Positions 7,520 to 15,177 of a DNA stretch of 21,630 nucleotides are shown here, piece after piece. This stretch comes from Prevotella sp. CAG:755 (GTDB lineage Bacteria > Bacteroidota > Bacteroidia > Bacteroidales > Bacteroidaceae). The position numbers were made by a program, and so were the translations under genes. The notes under the pieces are model-generated. The model saw nothing but the letters and a program-made list of their open reading frames with translations. It was not told where the DNA came from and did not search any database. How positions within the stretch are numbered: the stretch's first letter is position 1; every line of letters starts with the position of its first letter. The stretch spans positions 1 through 21,630 of the forward strand of contig HF989156.1 of NCBI GenBank assembly GCA_000431275.1, read 5' to 3'.

Positions 7520-9154
7520 ATGAGACGTGATATATTTTTTATCGCCTGTGCCCTTTTGCTGGCTGGGCAGACGGGGACGATGGTCGCACAAGACATTTAC
7601 CGGGTTGGCGACCTGAGCAGTGAAGATTTGAATGGTACGGCGCGTTTCGTCGGTATGGGGGGGGCATTGAGCGCTTTGGGAGCCGATATGTCCGTGATGA
7701 GCACCAATCCTGCGGGTATCGGCCTTTTTCGTAGCAGCGACGTGTCGCTGACGGGAGGTATTGTGCGTCATGCGGATGCCAGCTCGTTTGCCGGTCGTAA
7801 TGCGGCGGTTGCATCGTTCGACCAAGCCGGCTTCGTCTATGCCATTCCTGTCGGAGGAAAGACTGTCCGTTTTTTCAACATGGGATTTAATTATCACAAA
7901 AAGAAGAATTTCCATGCCTTGTTCGGCGGTGGACTTTCGGGATTGGACAATTTGGGAGTTTATAGTGGAATCTCGCAGTCGTGGGAGATGGCCAATCTTG
8001 CTTACATAGACGGCAGTCCGCTTGACCTTACCGTGGATGCAGACGGGGTCATGAGTTCTGATTTCGATTTGACTACTCCCGTGACCGGCATGGGGGCACT
8101 GACCCAGATGATCGCCCCCTATTATGATGAAAACGGAGAACTCGCAGGCTATGATCCGAGCTATGCGGTTTCGAATGCATCTCGCGTAGCGCGTTGGGGG
8201 GGGATACAGCAATACGACTTCAATTTCTCGACGAACTTGAAAGAACGTTTTTATCTCGGACTGACACTTAGCGCATATCATGTCGACTGGCATAATGCGA
8301 CGAGCTACGGTGAAGTGCTTGTCGACGCAGATAATAATTATGGAGACTATACACTGAATGCCGAGGAAAGCCTGACAGGAAGTGGTTTTGACGTGAAGTT
8401 CGGTCTGATTGTCCGTCCGATAGAGGAATCAGCTTTCCGCATAGGACTGTCGTTTACGAGTCCTACGTTCTACACCTTGACACACAGTGCTTATGCTTGG
8501 ATGGCGTCACCTTATACGGATGCGGACGGCATTCCATACAGTCAGGATGTCGAGGTGTCGCCGCATGACTATCTTGTGCGGACACCATGGAAGTTCAATT
8601 TCAGTCTTGGACATACTATCGGCAATTTCCTGGCTATCGGGGCCGAATACGAGTATTCGAACTATGCCACTGCAAAGGTCCGCTATTCTGACGGGTATGA
8701 TGATTACTGGTATGACGAGTGGAGCGGCTATTCCACATCGGACGATTATGCACTTAACGAAGAAATCAACCGCTACATGAAAGGCGTGAGTGTTTTCCGT
8801 ATTGGCGCTGAGGCCCGCGTGGCCGACGGGCTGTTCATTCGGGCCGGCTACAACTATGTGTCGGCGCCTATGGACGACGAGGCATATAACAACCTCTTTA
8901 CCAGCAGTCCTTCGTACTATTACAGTGTGAGCACTGACTATCTCAACTTGGGTGCTACTAACCGTTATACGGCCGGCATCGGCTATCGTGGAAAGCATTT
9001 CTATGCTGACGTGGCCTACCAGTTCCAGCAGCAGGATGGCAAGTACTATTCATTCTACGTCTCACAGGACAACAGTGCACTGAATGCACTGCCTGCTATT
9101 CCAGTCAAGCTGAACAGACATCAGGGATTATTGACAATCGGTTATAAATTCTAA
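7520..9154 (+). CDS. FadL/OmpP1-type outer-membrane beta-barrel protein
   Basis: A 544-residue exported protein with signal peptide MRRDIFFIACALLLAGQTGTMVAQ. The mature N-terminus has the family hallmark: LNGTARFVGMGGALSALGAD followed by MSTNPAGIGLFRS, matching the NPAG hatch motif of the OmpP1/FadL/TodX transporters. The rest alternates short aromatic strands (YDFNFSTNLKERFYLGLTLSAYHVDWH, FNFSLGHTIGNFLAIGAEYEYS) with Asp/Tyr-rich loops and ends in GLLTIGYKF, a typical barrel C-terminus with terminal Phe. FadL relatives move hydrophobic compounds across the outer membrane; Bacteroidota members are often labelled 'hemin receptor' without proof. The substrate cannot be told here. It lies 21 bp after the aromatic/basic secreted protein and 18 bp before the META lipoprotein, so one transcript is likely. 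Confidence 0.9.
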   Translation: MRRDIFFIACALLLAGQTGTMVAQDIYRVGDLSSEDLNGTARFVGMGGALSALGADMSVMSTNPAGIGLFRSSDVSLTGGIVRHADASSFAGRNAAVASFDQAGFVYAIPVGGKTVRFFNMGFNYHKKKNFHALFGGGLSGLDNLGVYSGISQSWEMANLAYIDGSPLDLTVDADGVMSSDFDLTTPVTGMGALTQMIAPYYDENGELAGYDPSYAVSNASRVARWGGIQQYDFNFSTNLKERFYLGLTLSAYHVDWHNATSYGEVLVDADNNYGDYTLNAEESLTGSGFDVKFGLIVRPIEESAFRIGLSFTSPTFYTLTHSAYAWMASPYTDADGIPYSQDVEVSPHDYLVRTPWKFNFSLGHTIGNFLAIGAEYEYSNYATAKVRYSDGYDDYWYDEWSGYSTSDDYALNEEINRYMKGVSVFRIGAEARVADGLFIRAGYNYVSAPMDDEAYNNLFTSSPSYYYSVSTDYLNLGATNRYTAGIGYRGKHFYADVAYQFQQQDGKYYSFYVSQDNSALNALPAIPVKLNRHQGLLTIGYKF

Positions 9155-9172
9155 AACAAGCAAACAGTAACG

Positions 9173-9616
9173 ATGAAATTTTTTTCAACTACTTTGGCCG
9201 TACTGGCCGCAGCAGTCACCATGGCGTTCTCCTCCTGCTCCTCCGTCAACGGACTTACGCCAGAAAAATTGAACGGAGAGTGGAATGTTACTCTCTTGGA
9301 GGGCGAACCGATAACTCCGGCAGAAAACACACCGTACATTGGTTTCAACTTTTCGGAAAACCGGCTATATGGTTTCACGGGGTGCAACCGCATCATGGGA
9401 GGTGCTGACCTCAATGCGATAATCAAGGGTAAGGCGGACTTCACGAAGGTTGGTACGACGATGATGGCTTGTCCGGACGATAAGTATGAGCGCAAGTTTC
9501 TCAGTGCACTCTCGCGGGTGAAAAAGGCAGTGGCAGAAAAATCGGTAATCAAGCTTGTCGACGCGGACGGGAATACCGTGATGGAATTGACCGGCAAAAA
9601 TGACAAGGCACAATAA
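9173..9616 (+). CDS. HslJ/META-domain lipoprotein
   Basis: A small lipoprotein of 147 residues. The signal peptide MKFFSTTLAVLAAAVTMAFSS is followed by Cys22 as the lipidation site. The remainder is a single META domain: LNGEWNVTLLEG (about 33-44), FTGCNRIMGG (about 68-77) and TTMMACPDDKYERKFLSAL (about 95-113), the standard order for HslJ-type proteins. E. coli HslJ is linked to heat shock and novobiocin tolerance; the biochemical role is not known. It is the last gene of the three-gene envelope operon and is followed by a terminator. Confidence 0.92.
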   Translation: MKFFSTTLAVLAAAVTMAFSSCSSVNGLTPEKLNGEWNVTLLEGEPITPAENTPYIGFNFSENRLYGFTGCNRIMGGADLNAIIKGKADFTKVGTTMMACPDDKYERKFLSALSRVKKAVAEKSVIKLVDADGNTVMELTGKNDKAQ

Positions 9617-9638
9617 GTCTTTGGCCGTACTAAAACGC

Positions 9639-9652
9639 CGCGGCATGCCGCG
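9639..9652. repeat. 14-bp perfect palindrome CGCGGCATGCCGCG
   Basis: A perfect GC-rich palindrome 23 bp after the lipoprotein stop, in the convergent gap with the beta-lactamase. It could form a small hairpin in either transcript; no T-run follows. Confidence 0.6.
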
Positions 9653-9675
9653 ATAAGTAGGTCGGCGTATCCCTG

Positions 9676-9713
9676 AATCTCCCGTTTGATTTTTTCAGGC
9701 GGGGGATTTTTTT
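9676..9713 (+). terminator. Terminator of the envelope operon
   Basis: AATCTCCCG (9676-9684) pairs with CGGGGGATT (9700-9708) with one G-U, and the 3' arm runs into seven T (9707-9713). The T-run marks it as working on the plus strand; on the minus strand there is no such run. Confidence 0.85.
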
Positions 9714-9764
9714 GTACCCGTCGTGGCCCACGGTCGGTGGGTGATGATGGGCTACATTCGTGAC

Positions 9765-10706
9765 TTATTGGTGTTTATTTGAGAAGCGGTAAATCAAGCG
9801 TGTGAGTGTCGCAATCGTTTGCGCGTTGGTAGCGTCGCTTTCGGTAGAGTCTTTGATAAATACAGCTGCGTAACACCGTTTCCCGTCAGGCATGTAAATC
9901 ACTCCGGCATCGTTGTCTCCGGCCTTGTTGCCCCGCTCGTCGCGGTCCGAACTCCCTGTTTTGTGTCCCAGGGCGATGCCGGGTGGAAGTCCGGCCGGCA
10001 TCTTGTCTGTTCCCGTCTGTGTGGAGCGCATCAGTCGTTCGAAATAGGCGCGTGCGGAGCTGTCGAGCGCGTTCCCTTCATATATTTCTTGGAGCAGTAT
10101 CGCCATGGCCGACGGGTGGCACCAGTTGTTATAGACATTCTCAGTATTTTCATGCATATCCTGTTCTGTTTCAGAAATATGCATCTTTTTTCCTATCAGG
10201 CTCTCCACAGTCCGTGCTACGACAGTGATGCCTCCCACGTATGCCGTGAGTATGTCTGCGGCGTTGTTGTCGCTCATCGCGACGCAATAGTGGAGCAGGT
10301 CGGCCAGCCGGATTTGCGTGGAGCTGTCTCGGAATGCCTCGCGCATGGGGCTGTATGTATCGGGATGCCACTGCTCGCGTTTCACTTCGATGCGGGTTGC
10401 GGGACTGGTGCCCGTGCTGGACATCTTTTGAAGTACAGCAAGGGCGACAGGCACTTTGTATACGCTCATCATTGGGTAGTGTACCGAATCGTTGAACGTG
10501 AAGAGACGGCCGTTGTGAATGAATGACACGCCCACTGTGGCGTGCAGTCCGGCAGTAACGCGGCTCATTTCGTTCCTGAGGCTGTCAGCCGGGTTTGCGT
10601 AAAATGGCATAGCAGCAGTCAGGATAAAAAGCAGGAGGACACCGCCGCGGATGACTGTATGTCTTGTATGTAGGGGTCGGAAGCGGAAAGGGTGAGGTAG
10701 TTTCAT
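9765..10706 (-). CDS. Class A beta-lactamase, subclass A2-like (CfxA/CblA/PER relatives)
   Basis: A serine beta-lactamase of 313 residues, exported to the periplasm (N-terminal basic stretch, then GGVLLLFILTAAMPFYA). All catalytic motifs are present: S81-V-Y-K84 (standard S70xxK73), S145-D-N147 (SDN130-132), E181 (E166) and K249-T-G251 (KTG234-236). Their spacings (36 residues SDN to E, 68 residues E to K) equal those of TEM. The omega loop reads EQDMH, with His rather than Asn at position 170, as in PER-type and related A2 enzymes, and YNNWCHP after it also fits that group. Substrate range cannot be told; A2 enzymes are commonly cephalosporinases. The frame is open to an ATG at 10784, but a promoter lies at 10746-10776, so ATG 10706 is chosen. 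No mobile element flanks it, so it may be a resident chromosomal gene. Confidence 0.94.
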   Translation of the reverse strand: MKLPHPFRFRPLHTRHTVIRGGVLLLFILTAAMPFYANPADSLRNEMSRVTAGLHATVGVSFIHNGRLFTFNDSVHYPMMSVYKVPVALAVLQKMSSTGTSPATRIEVKREQWHPDTYSPMREAFRDSSTQIRLADLLHYCVAMSDNNAADILTAYVGGITVVARTVESLIGKKMHISETEQDMHENTENVYNNWCHPSAMAILLQEIYEGNALDSSARAYFERLMRSTQTGTDKMPAGLPPGIALGHKTGSSDRDERGNKAGDNDAGVIYMPDGKRCYAAVFIKDSTESDATNAQTIATLTRLIYRFSNKHQ

Positions 10707-10745
10707 GAATCGTGATATTGAGTCTTGGTTTGTGGAATAGCGTCG

Positions 10746-10776
10746 CGAAATTAATGATTTCCGGTAAGAGGTGCAA
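10746..10776 (-). promoter_or_regulatory. Promoter of the beta-lactamase gene
   Basis: On the minus strand, TTG at 10776-10774 is followed after 20 nt by TAATTTCG (10753-10746), a -33/-7 pair with one mismatch in the -7. The start at 10706 lies about 33 nt beyond the expected transcription start. Confidence 0.6.
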
Positions 10777-10830
10777 GCGCTCAATCCGTTTCCATCAGGT
10801 CAGTTCCCTGTTTTTACGGGATGGCTGACA

Positions 10831-10880
10831 GTGCGAACGGGGTGGCTGGTTGTCAAAACTGTCGCAGTATCCGTGCGAAC
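10831..10880 (+). repeat. Direct repeat GTGCGAAC, two copies 42 bp apart
   Basis: Copies at 10831-10838 and 10873-10880 lie in the 413-bp gap between the beta-lactamase and inositol-phosphate synthase starts. They sit upstream of both divergent promoters. No gene is seen in the gap; chance occurrence is possible. Confidence 0.3.
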
Positions 10881-10966
10881 TGATGTTTTGCCGTTTTTTT
10901 GCGTGACTCTTAATCGCTTTTTTCGAGCATGATTTCGTCCGGTGTGATTCTCTGGTGCTCGGTCCT

Positions 10967-10978
10967 TGACAATTGTCA
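10967..10978. promoter_or_regulatory. 12-bp palindrome TGACAATTGTCA, possible operator
   Basis: A perfect palindrome that ends 8 bp before the -33-like element of the downstream gene. Its size and position suit a dimeric regulator; this is inference. Confidence 0.35.
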
Positions 10979-10986
10979 GAATCCAT

Positions 10987-11018
10987 TTTCGGGTAATCTC
11001 TATTTTCTTGTAGCTTTG
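10987..11018 (+). promoter_or_regulatory. Promoter P1 upstream of inositol-3-phosphate synthase
   Basis: TAGCTTTG (11011-11018) matches TAnnTTTG exactly. TTTC (10987-10990) sits 20 nt upstream, one mismatch from the -33 TTTG. It would give a leader of about 95 nt. Confidence 0.55.
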
Positions 11019-11084
11019 TTGCCGAAAATTCGTTTTTATTGTTTTTTATGTCGGTGATATGGGAGGGATTAGAAAACTTTTCCC

Positions 11085-11092
11085 TAATTTTG
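11085..11092 (+). promoter_or_regulatory. Second -7 element (TAATTTTG), possible P2
   Basis: A second exact TAnnTTTG, giving a leader of about 20 nt like those of other genes in this window. No -33 at the usual distance, so it is weaker than P1. Confidence 0.4.
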
Positions 11093-11119
11093 GGTGTCCA
11101 AAAACAAATAACACTGATA

Positions 11120-12433
11120 ATGGAAGCTAATTTAGTAAAACCAGCCACTGGAAAACTCGGAGTCTTATGCGTCGGCCTCGGTGCTGTGAGCACAACGTTC
11201 ATTGCCGGAAGTTTGATGTGCAGGAAGGGAATGGGTCTTCCTGGCGGCTCAATCACGCAGATGGCCAAGATTCGTGTAGGCCGTGGGGACAAGAAAACAT
11301 ATAAGCGCGTAGGCGAGATTGTGCCTCTTGCTGATTTGAAAGACTTTGAAATAGGTGCGTGGGATATATTTACCGATAACGCATACCAAAGCGCCATGCA
11401 CGCCGAAGTGTTGAAGCCCTGCCACATCGAACCGGTGCGCGACGAACTTGAGAGAATTGTGCCTATGAAAGCTGCATTCGACCCGGAGTATGTATCGCGC
11501 CTGCATGGTGAGAACATCAAGCAAGCCAGCACGCGCTGGGAACTTGTGGAGCAGCTCCGTGACGATATCCGCACGTTCAAAAAGGCGCACGGATGCGAGC
11601 GCATAGTTGTCATTTGGGCAGCATCGACTGAAAAATATATCCCTTATAACGAACAGGTTCACAAGAACTTGTCCGACCTTGAGGAAGCAATGCGTGCGGA
11701 CGACCGGGCGAACATTTCGCCATCGATGTGTTACGCTTATGCCGCTATCGCCGAAGGAGCACCATTCGTGATGGGAGCGCCGAACCTTTGTATCGACATT
11801 CCAGCGATGTGGGAGTTTGCCGAAAAGCAGAATGTACCGTTAGCCGGAAAAGACTTCAAGACTGGTCAGACGTTGATGAAGACCGTTTTGGCGCCGATGT
11901 TGCATACGCGTTGTCTCGGCCTGTCAGGTTGGTTCTCGACAAACATACTCGGGAATCGCGATGGCGAGGTGCTCGATGCGCCAGAGAACTTCAAGACAAA
12001 AGAGGTGAGCAAGTTATCTGTGATTGACACTATCCTTGATAAAAACGAGCTGCCAGAACTTTATTCCGACATCTATCACAAAGTCCGCATCAATTACTAC
12101 CCGCCGCGTGGTGACAACAAGGAAGGATGGGATAACCTTGATATATTCGGATGGATGGGACCGGATTACGGCATGCAGATTAAGATCGATTTTCTCTGTC
12201 GCGACTCCATTCTTGCGGCACCTCTGATGCTCGACCTTGTTCTTTGTGCTGATTTGGCAGCCCGCGCTGGTTGGACAGGCATACAGACATGGATGTCGTT
12301 CTACTTGAAGAGCCCAATGCATGATTACGTGAAAGGGATTGAACCGGTTCACGACCTCTTCCAGCAGTTCGCCATGTTCAAGAATGCCATCCGTATGATG
12401 GGTGGCTACGAAGCCGATCAAGAACTTGATTGA
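11120..12433 (+). CDS. ino1: Inositol-3-phosphate synthase (myo-inositol-1-phosphate synthase family)
   Basis: A 437-residue cytosolic enzyme that should convert glucose 6-phosphate to inositol 3-phosphate with NAD as internal redox cofactor, the first step to inositol lipids. The N-terminal Rossmann motif is GVLCVGLGAVSTTF (about 14-27). Family motifs follow in order: AGKDFKTGQT (about 242-251), NILGNRDGEVL (about 275-285) and the helix DSILAAPLMLDLVLCADLA near 370-388. Length and motifs fit the Bacteroidota branch. The frame is open upstream to 11039, but ATG 11120 matches the family N-terminus and lies behind both candidate promoters. Inositol lipid synthesis occurs in gut Bacteroidota, where this gene lies near a phosphatidylinositol-phosphate synthase; here no such partner is visible. 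The next gene starts 137 bp on. Confidence 0.93.
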   Translation: MEANLVKPATGKLGVLCVGLGAVSTTFIAGSLMCRKGMGLPGGSITQMAKIRVGRGDKKTYKRVGEIVPLADLKDFEIGAWDIFTDNAYQSAMHAEVLKPCHIEPVRDELERIVPMKAAFDPEYVSRLHGENIKQASTRWELVEQLRDDIRTFKKAHGCERIVVIWAASTEKYIPYNEQVHKNLSDLEEAMRADDRANISPSMCYAYAAIAEGAPFVMGAPNLCIDIPAMWEFAEKQNVPLAGKDFKTGQTLMKTVLAPMLHTRCLGLSGWFSTNILGNRDGEVLDAPENFKTKEVSKLSVIDTILDKNELPELYSDIYHKVRINYYPPRGDNKEGWDNLDIFGWMGPDYGMQIKIDFLCRDSILAAPLMLDLVLCADLAARAGWTGIQTWMSFYLKSPMHDYVKGIEPVHDLFQQFAMFKNAIRMMGGYEADQELD

Positions 12434-12440
12434 TCCTTTG

Positions 12441-12466
12441 GGAGAGAGGGGAGAATACCTCTTTCC
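12441..12466 (+). terminator. Hairpin after the inositol-phosphate synthase gene
   Basis: GGAGAGAGG (12441-12449) pairs with CCTCTTTCC (12458-12466) with one G-U. It begins 8 nt after the stop codon. No T-run follows, so it may protect the 3' end rather than terminate. Confidence 0.4.
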
Positions 12467-12505
12467 TGTTCAGTATATGTGATAAAGCAAAATAACTCCG
12501 TACTA

Positions 12506-12550
12506 TGAAAAGCTTCATGGCCGCCGGCAAGGCGTCTGTGGGGCTTTTCA
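12506..12550 (+). promoter_or_regulatory. Near-perfect 20-bp hairpin before the DUF5686 gene (attenuator or terminator)
   Basis: The arms 12506-12525 and 12531-12550 pair over 20 positions around the loop GGCAA, with a single mismatch. Four of the pairs are G-U in the plus-strand RNA and would be A-C mismatches in the minus-strand RNA, so the structure belongs to the plus transcript. The outer stem is AAAAGC/GCTTTT, a form often seen in intrinsic terminators. It overlaps the ATG at 12505 and ends 20 nt before a GTG (12571) that begins an ideal signal peptide. Confidence 0.65.
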
Positions 12551-12570
12551 TATACAACAAGCTAAGACAA

Positions 12571-15159
12571 GTGAAGAAAAGTCTATTTCTTTTGTTTGCC
12601 TTCCTTGTGGCCGTTGCGCCATCTATGGCCCAGACTGTGACGGGCAGGGTGACGGATGCCCATACAGGCGAGCCGATACCTTTTGCCAATGTTCATTACG
12701 ACGGAAGTGCCGGTGTGCAGACAGACACAGCCGGTTATTACGCCATAGCGCAGCGTAAGGGAACGCTGGTGTTTTCCTATATCGGTTATGAGACGCAGCG
12801 TATTCCGATCAATAAGGCAACGATCGTAGATGTAAGGCTTTTCTCGAAATCCAAAGAGTTGAAGGAAGCCGTTGTCAGTGGTCGGCGGGGAAAATATAGC
12901 CGCAAGAACAATCCTGCGGTGGAGCTGATGCGTAAAGTGATCGCGGCTAAGAAGAAAAGTGATCTCACTCAGCACGATTATTATAGTTACAACAGATACC
13001 AAAAGCTGACGTTCGCATTGAACGATGTGACGGAGAAAGTCTTTCAAGATGGAAGTTTCAAGCGTCTGCCGTTCCTTCGCGAACATGTAGAGCGCGACCC
13101 GGAAACTGGAAAATTCATCTTGCCCGTGTCCGTGGATGAAACCGTTTCGCGTCAGATATACCGAAAGGAGCCTAAATCGGAGAAGGAGATCATTCTTGGT
13201 CGCCGTTCGAACGGTGTGAATGAACTGTTCAGTACGGGCGACATCATGACAACCATGTTGCAGGACTGCTTTACGGACGTCAATATATATGAAGATAATG
13301 TCCGCCTGTTGCAATATCCTTTCGTGAGTCCTATCTCGACACGTTCGGCCATTCGTTTCTATCGTTATTTCATCGAAGACACGGTGATGGTCGATAGTGA
13401 CAAATGCATTGAAGTCAGTTTTACACCAAATAATCCACAGGATTTCGGCTTCTCAGGCAGCCTGTTTATTATGGCGGATTCGAGCTATCGGGTAAAATCT
13501 GTGGAGATGGGCGTGCCTCATCGCTCTGACGTGAATTTCGTGGAACGCATGACGATTTCCCAAAAGTTCACGCAGTTGCCTACGGGAGAGCAGGTGCTAG
13601 TTGACGACGATATGACCGTACAGCTCAAGATTGTGGATTTCATTCAGAAGTTCCAAGTGAGACGTACAACTGAGTATTCTGGATATAGTTTTGCCGCGAT
13701 AGGTGACCGTGAGTTCAACTTCAAGGGTTCGCAGCGGACTGACGCCAATGCCATGATGCGTGATGAGGCGTTTTGGGAAGAACATAGGTCAGAGTCACTT
13801 ACTAAGTCAGAGAGTTCAATGGACTTGTTCATACGCCGTCTTGAAAATGTGAAGGGTTTTAAGCCCGTACTTTTCATCGCTAAGGCTTTTATTGAGAATT
13901 TTGTGGAGACGTCAGTTGATACAGAACGACCAAGCAAAGTGGACATCGGACCGATTAACACCATGATATCCCAAAATTTTGTCGACGGTCTCCGTTTGCG
14001 AGCCAGCGCACAGACGACAGCGAACCTCAACCCTCACTGGTTCATGAAGGGATATGTTGCTTATGGTTTTAAGGATGAGCGCTGGAAAGGTTCCGGAGAG
14101 GTGACGTATTCTTTCAACAAGAAGGCTTATCTTCCCCGTGAGTTCCCCGTCAGCAATCTTACGTTTACCTACACGCGGGATGTCATGTCGCCAAGTGACA
14201 AGTTTATGCCGACTGACAAGGATAACGTTTTTACGTCCTTCAAGTGGACGCGTGTAGATCATATGATGTACTATGAACGCTTCCGTCTGCTTTACGACCA
14301 AGAGTGGAGCAATGGCTTGCGCTTCGGTCTCGAATTTAAGCGCGAAGAGAATGAACCTACCGCAGCCTTGTTCTATCAGCCGTTAGACGCAGAGGGGACG
14401 CCGTCGCCCGATCACAGCAGGTATGTACGCAGCATTAAGACTACGGATGCCCGAATCAGTCTTGAATACCAGCCGGGCGCCACATGGATAAACACCAAAC
14501 AACGGCGTATCAAGGCTAACCACGACACACCGGTCTTCACGCTTTCGCATACGGTCGGCGTGCGTGGCGTGTTGGGTAGTGACTACGACTATAATTTCAC
14601 GGAAGCCAGTGTATATAAGCGGTTCTGGCTCGCATCGTGGGGAAAAATCGACGCAACAGTCAAGGGAGGCATCCAATGGAACCGTGTACCTTATCCTTTG
14701 CTTATCATGCCTGCTGCCAACTTGTCATACATCGTTGAAGACAATACGTTCAGCCTTATAGACAATATGGAGTTCTTGAACGACCGCTATGTATCCGCTA
14801 TGGTTTCCTGGGACATGAACGGGAAAATCCTGAACAGAATTCCATTGATTCGTAAGTTGAAATGGCGTGAGTATTTTGCCTGCAATGTGCTTTGGGGAAC
14901 GCTTACGAGTAAGAACGACCCATGGAAGAATCCTGGAGACAGTCGTCTGTTCTATTTCCCTGGGCGATTTAATGCGAATGGAGAGTATGAGTATCTCTCA
15001 ACCGTAATGGACAGAAAAACGCCTTATGTCGAGGTCGTGGCGGGTATACACAATATATTTAAGGTATTCCACGTCGAATATGTGCGGCGCTTGACTTATC
15101 TGGGCCGTCCGGGCACAGACAAATGGGGCATTCGCTTTATGTTCCGTGTGACGTTCTGA
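12571..15159 (+). CDS. DUF5686 / carboxypeptidase-regulatory-like domain outer-membrane protein
   Basis: From the GTG at 12571 this is an 862-residue exported protein. The signal peptide reads MKKSLFLLFAFLVAVAPSMAQ (the first residue coded by GTG). A carboxypeptidase-regulatory-like beta-sandwich follows: VTGRVTDAHTGEPIPFANV, GYYAIAQRKGTLVFSYIGYE and VVSGRRGKYSRKNNPAVELM. The remainder fits the DUF5686 family, with many aromatic beta strands, and ends RRLTYLGRPGTDKWGIRFMFRVTF, a barrel-like C-terminus. The family resembles outer-membrane proteins of Bacteroidota and has no proven function. An in-frame ATG at 12505 would add 22 residues but lies at the foot of a strong RNA hairpin and buries the signal peptide, so GTG 12571 is preferred (not certain). 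I see no promoter between this gene and the one before it; rnz starts 18 bp after its stop. Confidence 0.88.
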   Translation: MKKSLFLLFAFLVAVAPSMAQTVTGRVTDAHTGEPIPFANVHYDGSAGVQTDTAGYYAIAQRKGTLVFSYIGYETQRIPINKATIVDVRLFSKSKELKEAVVSGRRGKYSRKNNPAVELMRKVIAAKKKSDLTQHDYYSYNRYQKLTFALNDVTEKVFQDGSFKRLPFLREHVERDPETGKFILPVSVDETVSRQIYRKEPKSEKEIILGRRSNGVNELFSTGDIMTTMLQDCFTDVNIYEDNVRLLQYPFVSPISTRSAIRFYRYFIEDTVMVDSDKCIEVSFTPNNPQDFGFSGSLFIMADSSYRVKSVEMGVPHRSDVNFVERMTISQKFTQLPTGEQVLVDDDMTVQLKIVDFIQKFQVRRTTEYSGYSFAAIGDREFNFKGSQRTDANAMMRDEAFWEEHRSESLTKSESSMDLFIRRLENVKGFKPVLFIAKAFIENFVETSVDTERPSKVDIGPINTMISQNFVDGLRLRASAQTTANLNPHWFMKGYVAYGFKDERWKGSGEVTYSFNKKAYLPREFPVSNLTFTYTRDVMSPSDKFMPTDKDNVFTSFKWTRVDHMMYYERFRLLYDQEWSNGLRFGLEFKREENEPTAALFYQPLDAEGTPSPDHSRYVRSIKTTDARISLEYQPGATWINTKQRRIKANHDTPVFTLSHTVGVRGVLGSDYDYNFTEASVYKRFWLASWGKIDATVKGGIQWNRVPYPLLIMPAANLSYIVEDNTFSLIDNMEFLNDRYVSAMVSWDMNGKILNRIPLIRKLKWREYFACNVLWGTLTSKNDPWKNPGDSRLFYFPGRFNANGEYEYLSTVMDRKTPYVEVVAGIHNIFKVFHVEYVRRLTYLGRPGTDKWGIRFMFRVTF

Positions 15160-15177
15160 CGGCATAAAATAGAGGAG

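Noticed and set aside
7505..8293. 262-codon minus-strand frame inside the FadL-type gene
   Set aside because: Shadow of the barrel gene; no signal or motif.
9639..9652. GC-rich palindrome as a protein-binding site or attachment site
   Set aside because: It sits in a 3' convergent gap beside a terminator with no integrase nearby; a simple hairpin is enough explanation.
9819..10526. 235-codon plus-strand frame opposite the beta-lactamase
   Set aside because: Antisense to a gene with all catalytic motifs intact; Cys/His-rich shadow sequence.
10795..11613. 272-codon minus-strand frame across the inositol-phosphate synthase promoter
   Set aside because: It overlaps the conserved N-terminus of the synthase on the other strand and its promoter; no family pattern.
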